Assembly: GCA_002862085.1 (NCBI GenBank)
Contig: PKCK01000029.1
Location: 1 to 64,000 of the forward strand
Reading direction: 5' to 3'
From: Planctomycetota bacterium
GTDB taxonomy: Bacteria; Planctomycetota; UBA1135; GCA-002686595
Length of the DNA: 64,000 nt
The notes beneath the pieces are model-generated. The model did not search any database. It was not told the DNA's origin and worked only from the letters and a program-made list of their open reading frames with translations. Below are positions 61,601 through 64,000 of the stretch, piece by piece; position 1 is the stretch's first letter; every line of letters begins with the position of its first letter. The translations under genes were made by a program, and so were the position numbers.

Positions 61601-64000
61601 TCGCGCGTACGCGCTTGCCCTTGTCCGGCTTGAGCGTCCCGCGCGCGCCGTCGAGCAGCACGAACACGCTGCCACGTGCGCGCAGGCTCGGCTGATCCGC
61701 CGCTGCCCGGTAATCGACGCTCACCGAGTCGTTCGCCACGAAGACGGATCCGTCCAGGTCCGGCCGCGCGCGCTGCGCCGCGTCGATCACCGGACGGAAG
61801 GCTCCCTCGGCCTCGATCCGGCCGGCCTCCACGTCGAGGAAGCGCCCGCCCCCCTCGTAGTGGCAGCGCGCGACGTCCTCAGCGGTGAGTGAGAAGGGCG
61901 CCTTCCCGGGGTTGCCGTCCGCGTCGATCTCCGGCTCGAGCCGGACGAGCTCCGCCTCGGCGGCCTCGAGGTCCCAGCTCTGGAGCACCGGCCGCTCCTC
62001 CCCGCTCGCCTCCGGTACGGCGCCGAGCGGCGGGTGCGCCACGAGATGCGCGTCGACGCCGCCGATCAGATGCAAGCGCAGGGGACGCTCCGCGTCGAGC
62101 CCGATGCCGTCCTCGGGTGCCGCATCCGGCGCGTCGGCCGCGTCGACGATCGTGGCGTCGAGTTCGAGGCGAGAGGCCCGGAAGACGCCCGAGGCGTCGA
62201 AGGCGTCGTACCGGGCCTCACGGACGAAGTTCGCCTCGATCCGGATCTCCTCGGCGCGCCGCGCGCGGACTTGGCCAGGCGCGGCCGGGGCGCTCTCCTC
62301 CGTGAGGGAGGCGCCGGTGATCTCGCGGCGAACGAGCACGGACTGCGCGTCGAGACCCCAGACCGACTCCGGCAGCTCGAACTGAGCGGTGACGCCGCCC
62401 TCGGTGAGGACCGTCTCCTCGGTGACGGTCATCGACGGGGCACGCAGCCAACCCGTCCGCACGCCTGCGACTTCATCGTCCTCGATCTGCATCGCCCGCT
62501 CGGCGGGCAACACGTCGAGGCGCACCGGATCCTCCACGCTGCCGGTCAGCTCGACGAAGCCGATCCCGCGAACGAGGCCCTCGGGCGCGAAGGCCGAGCC
62601 CCACGAGGTGCGGTAGAGGATGTCCTCGCTGGCGGAGAGCGTGTTGGTGGCGAGGTCGACGTCCCGCACGAGCCCGGCCTCGACGCGGTAGGGGTCATCG
62701 CCCAGCGCCTCGGCGAAGACGGTCTCGGCGCGCTCCACGTACCAGCCCGAATTCGTGAGGCGGGCGAACATGCCTCCCGCTGCACGCATCCGGTAGCTCT
62801 CATCGCCCGCGGTCGGACGGTGCGAGACGCGCGTCGGGCCGCTGGAGCGCATCACCAGCCCGGTGTCCGCCGCGTAGGACGCCACGATCTTCTCCGACCG
62901 AAGATCACCGAGCAGACCGTTGGCGCGGACTTCGCCGGTGAGGGTCGCGTCGAAGCTGGAGCTGTCGGTCAGGCCGGCACTCACGAGGCTCTCCTCGAAG
63001 GTGATCTCCTCGCCGCGGTCGACGGCCACCACGCGTCCTGGTCCCACGAAGGTCACGCCGACCTGCCCCGCAGTCCCGCCCACGGCGACCGCTTCCGGGC
63101 CGGGAAAGAAGACCGCGGTCAACGGCCCCGCTCCGAGCACCTCGACGCGCAGCTCCTCCCCGCCCTCTCCGACCAGTCGATAGTCGAGGGACGGCTCGTC
63201 CGTCAGCTCGGCGCTCACGGGGTTGCCCCCTTCGTCGAAGCCGAAGATCGCCGTGCGGCCGCGGTAGACGTCGCTCTCGCGGCGCATGACGACTGATCCG
63301 TCGGCGCGCGCTGCCACGATCGCCGGCCGGTCCTCGCCCCGGCGGAACTCCAGGGTCACGTCGATCGACTCGGCGTCGAGGCCGATCGGCGCGCCGCGCG
63401 CGAGATCGCCTTCGGAGCCCGCGTCCGGCTCGCTGAGCTGGAGGTGCACCTCACCGCTCGCCAGGATGCGCAGACGTCGCGCGCCGAGGGGGCGGCCGTC
63501 TCCGTCGGACCGCGGGATCTCGTCGATCGAGAGCAGGCTCGGCGCCCCCGACGTGACGATGGAGGCGAGGCGCCCCTCGCCGAGGTCGAGGCTCACCTCG
63601 GCGCCTCCCTCGAAGCGGAGCGACCCCACCTCGGTGCTCGCGCGGAACCCGCGTCCCGCCCCTCGCACGGAGCGCGAGCGGAAGCTGACCAGGTCGTCCT
63701 CGACGGATTCGTAGCGCTCCTCGTAGAACCAGACGGCGAGCCGCGGCGCGTCCATGGTGAGAGGCGCCATGGGAGTGCCGCGGAGCTGCTCCACGACGAC
63801 GCTGTCGAGCAGCGCGCGGTTCTCGCCCGAGAGCCGGAGCATCCCGATCCCGTCGACGTCCATCGCAGCCTCGGCGGATTCGGACTGGAGCCGCGTCCGG
63901 AGCGCCTCCTTGCCCTCGGCGGAGAGGACGAAGGCCTCGGCGAGCACGTCGAGCAGGCGGTAGCGCGTGCCGACCTCGTCGAGGGGCTCCTTGTCGCGCG
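58617..64000 (-). CDS. Giant LptD/OstA-like outer membrane protein (N-terminus beyond the right edge)
   Basis: The frame is open from the stop at 58617 to the right edge (over 1,790 codons). The track start at 63947 is a GTG, but codons before it (RDKEPLDEVGTRYRLLD) continue the same protein. The first two-thirds are repetitive, beta-rich OstA/LptA-like segments, for example VVVEQLRGTPMAPLTM and LQFQDERLEAAEPELDLTDP. The final 500-600 residues look like an LptD beta-barrel: GNQLKFQDGFQLPLPSIGNLVLDDEFGVEGFE, LWGYVRSRYPIVRGEWLDVAF, SFGADYLTAGVQGRVNDF, and the C-terminal WSRSRLGMLDRRR. LptD inserts LPS into the outer leaflet; E. coli LptD is 784 residues. The assignment rests on this resemblance, not on a profile search. 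Confidence 0.72.
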   Translation of the reverse strand, partial: RDKEPLDEVGTRYRLLDVLAEAFVLSAEGKEALRTRLQSESAEAAMDVDGIGMLRLSGENRALLDSVVVEQLRGTPMAPLTMDAPRLAVWFYEERYESVEDDLVSFRSRSVRGAGRGFRASTEVGSLRFEGGAEVSLDLGEGRLASIVTSGAPSLLSIDEIPRSDGDGRPLGARRLRILASGEVHLQLSEPDAGSEGDLARGAPIGLDAESIDVTLEFRRGEDRPAIVAARADGSVVMRRESDVYRGRTAIFGFDEGGNPVSAELTDEPSLDYRLVGEGGEELRVEVLGAGPLTAVFFPGPEAVAVGGTAGQVGVTFVGPGRVVAVDRGEEITFEESLVSAGLTDSSSFDATLTGEVRANGLLGDLRSEKIVASYAADTGLVMRSSGPTRVSHRPTAGDESYRMRAAGGMFARLTNSGWYVERAETVFAEALGDDPYRVEAGLVRDVDLATNTLSASEDILYRTSWGSAFAPEGLVRGIGFVELTGSVEDPVRLDVLPAERAMQIEDDEVAGVRTGWLRAPSMTVTEETVLTEGGVTAQFELPESVWGLDAQSVLVRREITGASLTEESAPAAPGQVRARRAEEIRIEANFVREARYDAFDASGVFRASRLELDATIVDAADAPDAAPEDGIGLDAERPLRLHLIGGVDAHLVAHPPLGAVPEASGEERPVLQSWDLEAAEAELVRLEPEIDADGNPGKAPFSLTAEDVARCHYEGGGRFLDVEAGRIEAEGAFRPVIDAAQRARPDLDGSVFVANDSVSVDYRAAADQPSLRARGSVFVLLDGARGTLKPDKGKRVRATGVMPGNGLPYTLVARELQFQDERLEAAEPELDLTDPVEFPDLGVSFERITAGHLVATDETVVFDEGFQGFVEGNRAGRPDISLGFVEVDTQQLKRARGSNDDGQSQRTIGPFEPVPLQEPVAASQESQDDDGIDIGRTQIGGPFEVNLPTLRIRAPNSYQDPEKQRLRLEQASMELPESGITFDADVLWLDVGALLSGGSRDLLIDAASPVVRGGTAEQPWSLECASIESKVVGDEVMITLVAPLITAGDDSARADYLALWVDRAAWSRAGSDLRDPANASPVQVGGAEKPNFLAELLFEIQSEKYARYARAVFMEGGVEIARADQRAAKGSRLYIDLQKSVAWLEDAELVYPLQSRGEEVPLRVRTERFETSEEGALTANGATLTTCDHDVPHFVVRTRLFRLEPRRDGGWRFAARGNQLKFQDGFQLPLPSIGNLVLDDEFGVEGFENEAGEVTPLRDIAIARTARFGTVLGAAFRFDIGKAGEWIAERIGMDPEHLKGKWDTQAQWLGSRGPLIGMGLSLREREPGNEPDEDFRLDAFLGGIPDRGRDRGVIRVPESERDELRLWGYVRSRYPIVRGEWLDVAFSSQTDAGAQPEFYENEFLRFEQRDTFLRWRKSFGADYLTAGVQGRVNDFRSQKEELPSFLAYRGERSIGSFTGTPLLWGGTFEAGYYRRRQGERERDIFSSLPGGADPAIGDAETGRADLRQRVSLPVQTPYSGVKATPFVEARGTAWTDTLNEGGDAARGGVRAGAELSTILHKVTGDGYLHTLAPRFAASADVVYEETDRTPIPLDAIDDPYDGAIYEAGLRALWVRPATFENFDLDVRGILRTDRERGLDDRTELGILTEYITRYGRGVGQIGLRHDARYDMERGETIYSRSALAIRPDEDFLAELQYSQARAIDALELYETAGLLTRWRVDPKWEVETRYVHDLLTDQQLFVEGVLRRFSHDFVFDMSIRDRAGEGSTTISFNFAPLLGWSRSRLGMLDRRR

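Noticed and set aside
1-64000. CRISPR arrays, insertion sequences, att sites, integrases
   Set aside because: No direct repeat array, transposase or integrase ORF and no tRNA-3' duplication was seen.

Overview
The window is GC-rich bacterial DNA with few short intergenic gaps, few clear Shine-Dalgarno sequences and many secreted or lipid-anchored proteins. The gene content points to a planctomycete, probably a marine or aquatic one, but this is inferred from gene families without any marker gene. The supporting families are three one-cysteine sulfatases, two Tat-type Gfo/Idh/MocA oxidoreductases, a DUF1080 protein, a DUF6807/PmoA-type protein, a multiheme PVC-style cytochrome, DUF6288/HEAT proteins and a very large LptD/OstA-like protein. 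I see no insertion sequence, prophage, CRISPR array or origin.

Layout. 1-2226 is a multiheme c-type cytochrome cut by the left edge. 2398-7724 looks like a sugar or sugar-acid utilisation locus: MFS permease, VOC protein, TIM-barrel epimerase/isomerase, mandelate-racemase-type dehydratase and D-2-hydroxyacid dehydrogenase. 7734-26891 mixes envelope and polysaccharide-handling genes (carboxypeptidase-regulatory-like repeats, sulfatases, an esterase-SGNH fusion, CIA30-DUF4174, Gfo/Idh/MocA, LamG-like, DUF6807, cupin) with aconitase B (acnB). 27036-31428 holds a conditioned-medium-factor-like secreted protein and a glnB/glnK-amt nitrogen pair. 31429-37768 holds a GAF histidine kinase, a hydrolase, a glycosyltransferase and a second Gfo/Idh/MocA protein. 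37770-49246 is again rich in secreted hydrolases (tandem SASA esterase, DUF6288, lipase-like, sulfatase, dienelactone hydrolase, DinB, DUF1080). 49366-58469 holds a phosphate-transporter-like protein, tRNA-Leu(UAA), tRNA-Cys(GCA), a methyltransferase, formate-THF ligase (fhs), a di-heme peroxidase, an AbgT transporter and a thioredoxin-like gene. 58617-64000 is a giant LptD/OstA-like protein cut by the right edge.

The main discovery is at 57336-58469. The ORF track shows two separate minus-strand ORFs there. They are in the same frame and separated by one TGA, which sits exactly where the first cysteine of a thioredoxin CGPC active site belongs (WGDW-U-GPCRAM). Downstream of the TGA is a stem-loop with a GGUC apical loop, the same tetraloop as the E. 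coli fdhF SECIS, starting 32 nt after the UGA. I read the two ORFs as one selenoprotein gene.

The accessory genes together describe a heterotroph that desulfates and deacetylates polysaccharides outside the cytoplasm, imports sugars or sugar acids and oxidises them. Start codons are often uncertain because GTG and TTG starts and missing RBSs are common here; starts were chosen from signal peptides, family N-termini and overlaps with neighbours.
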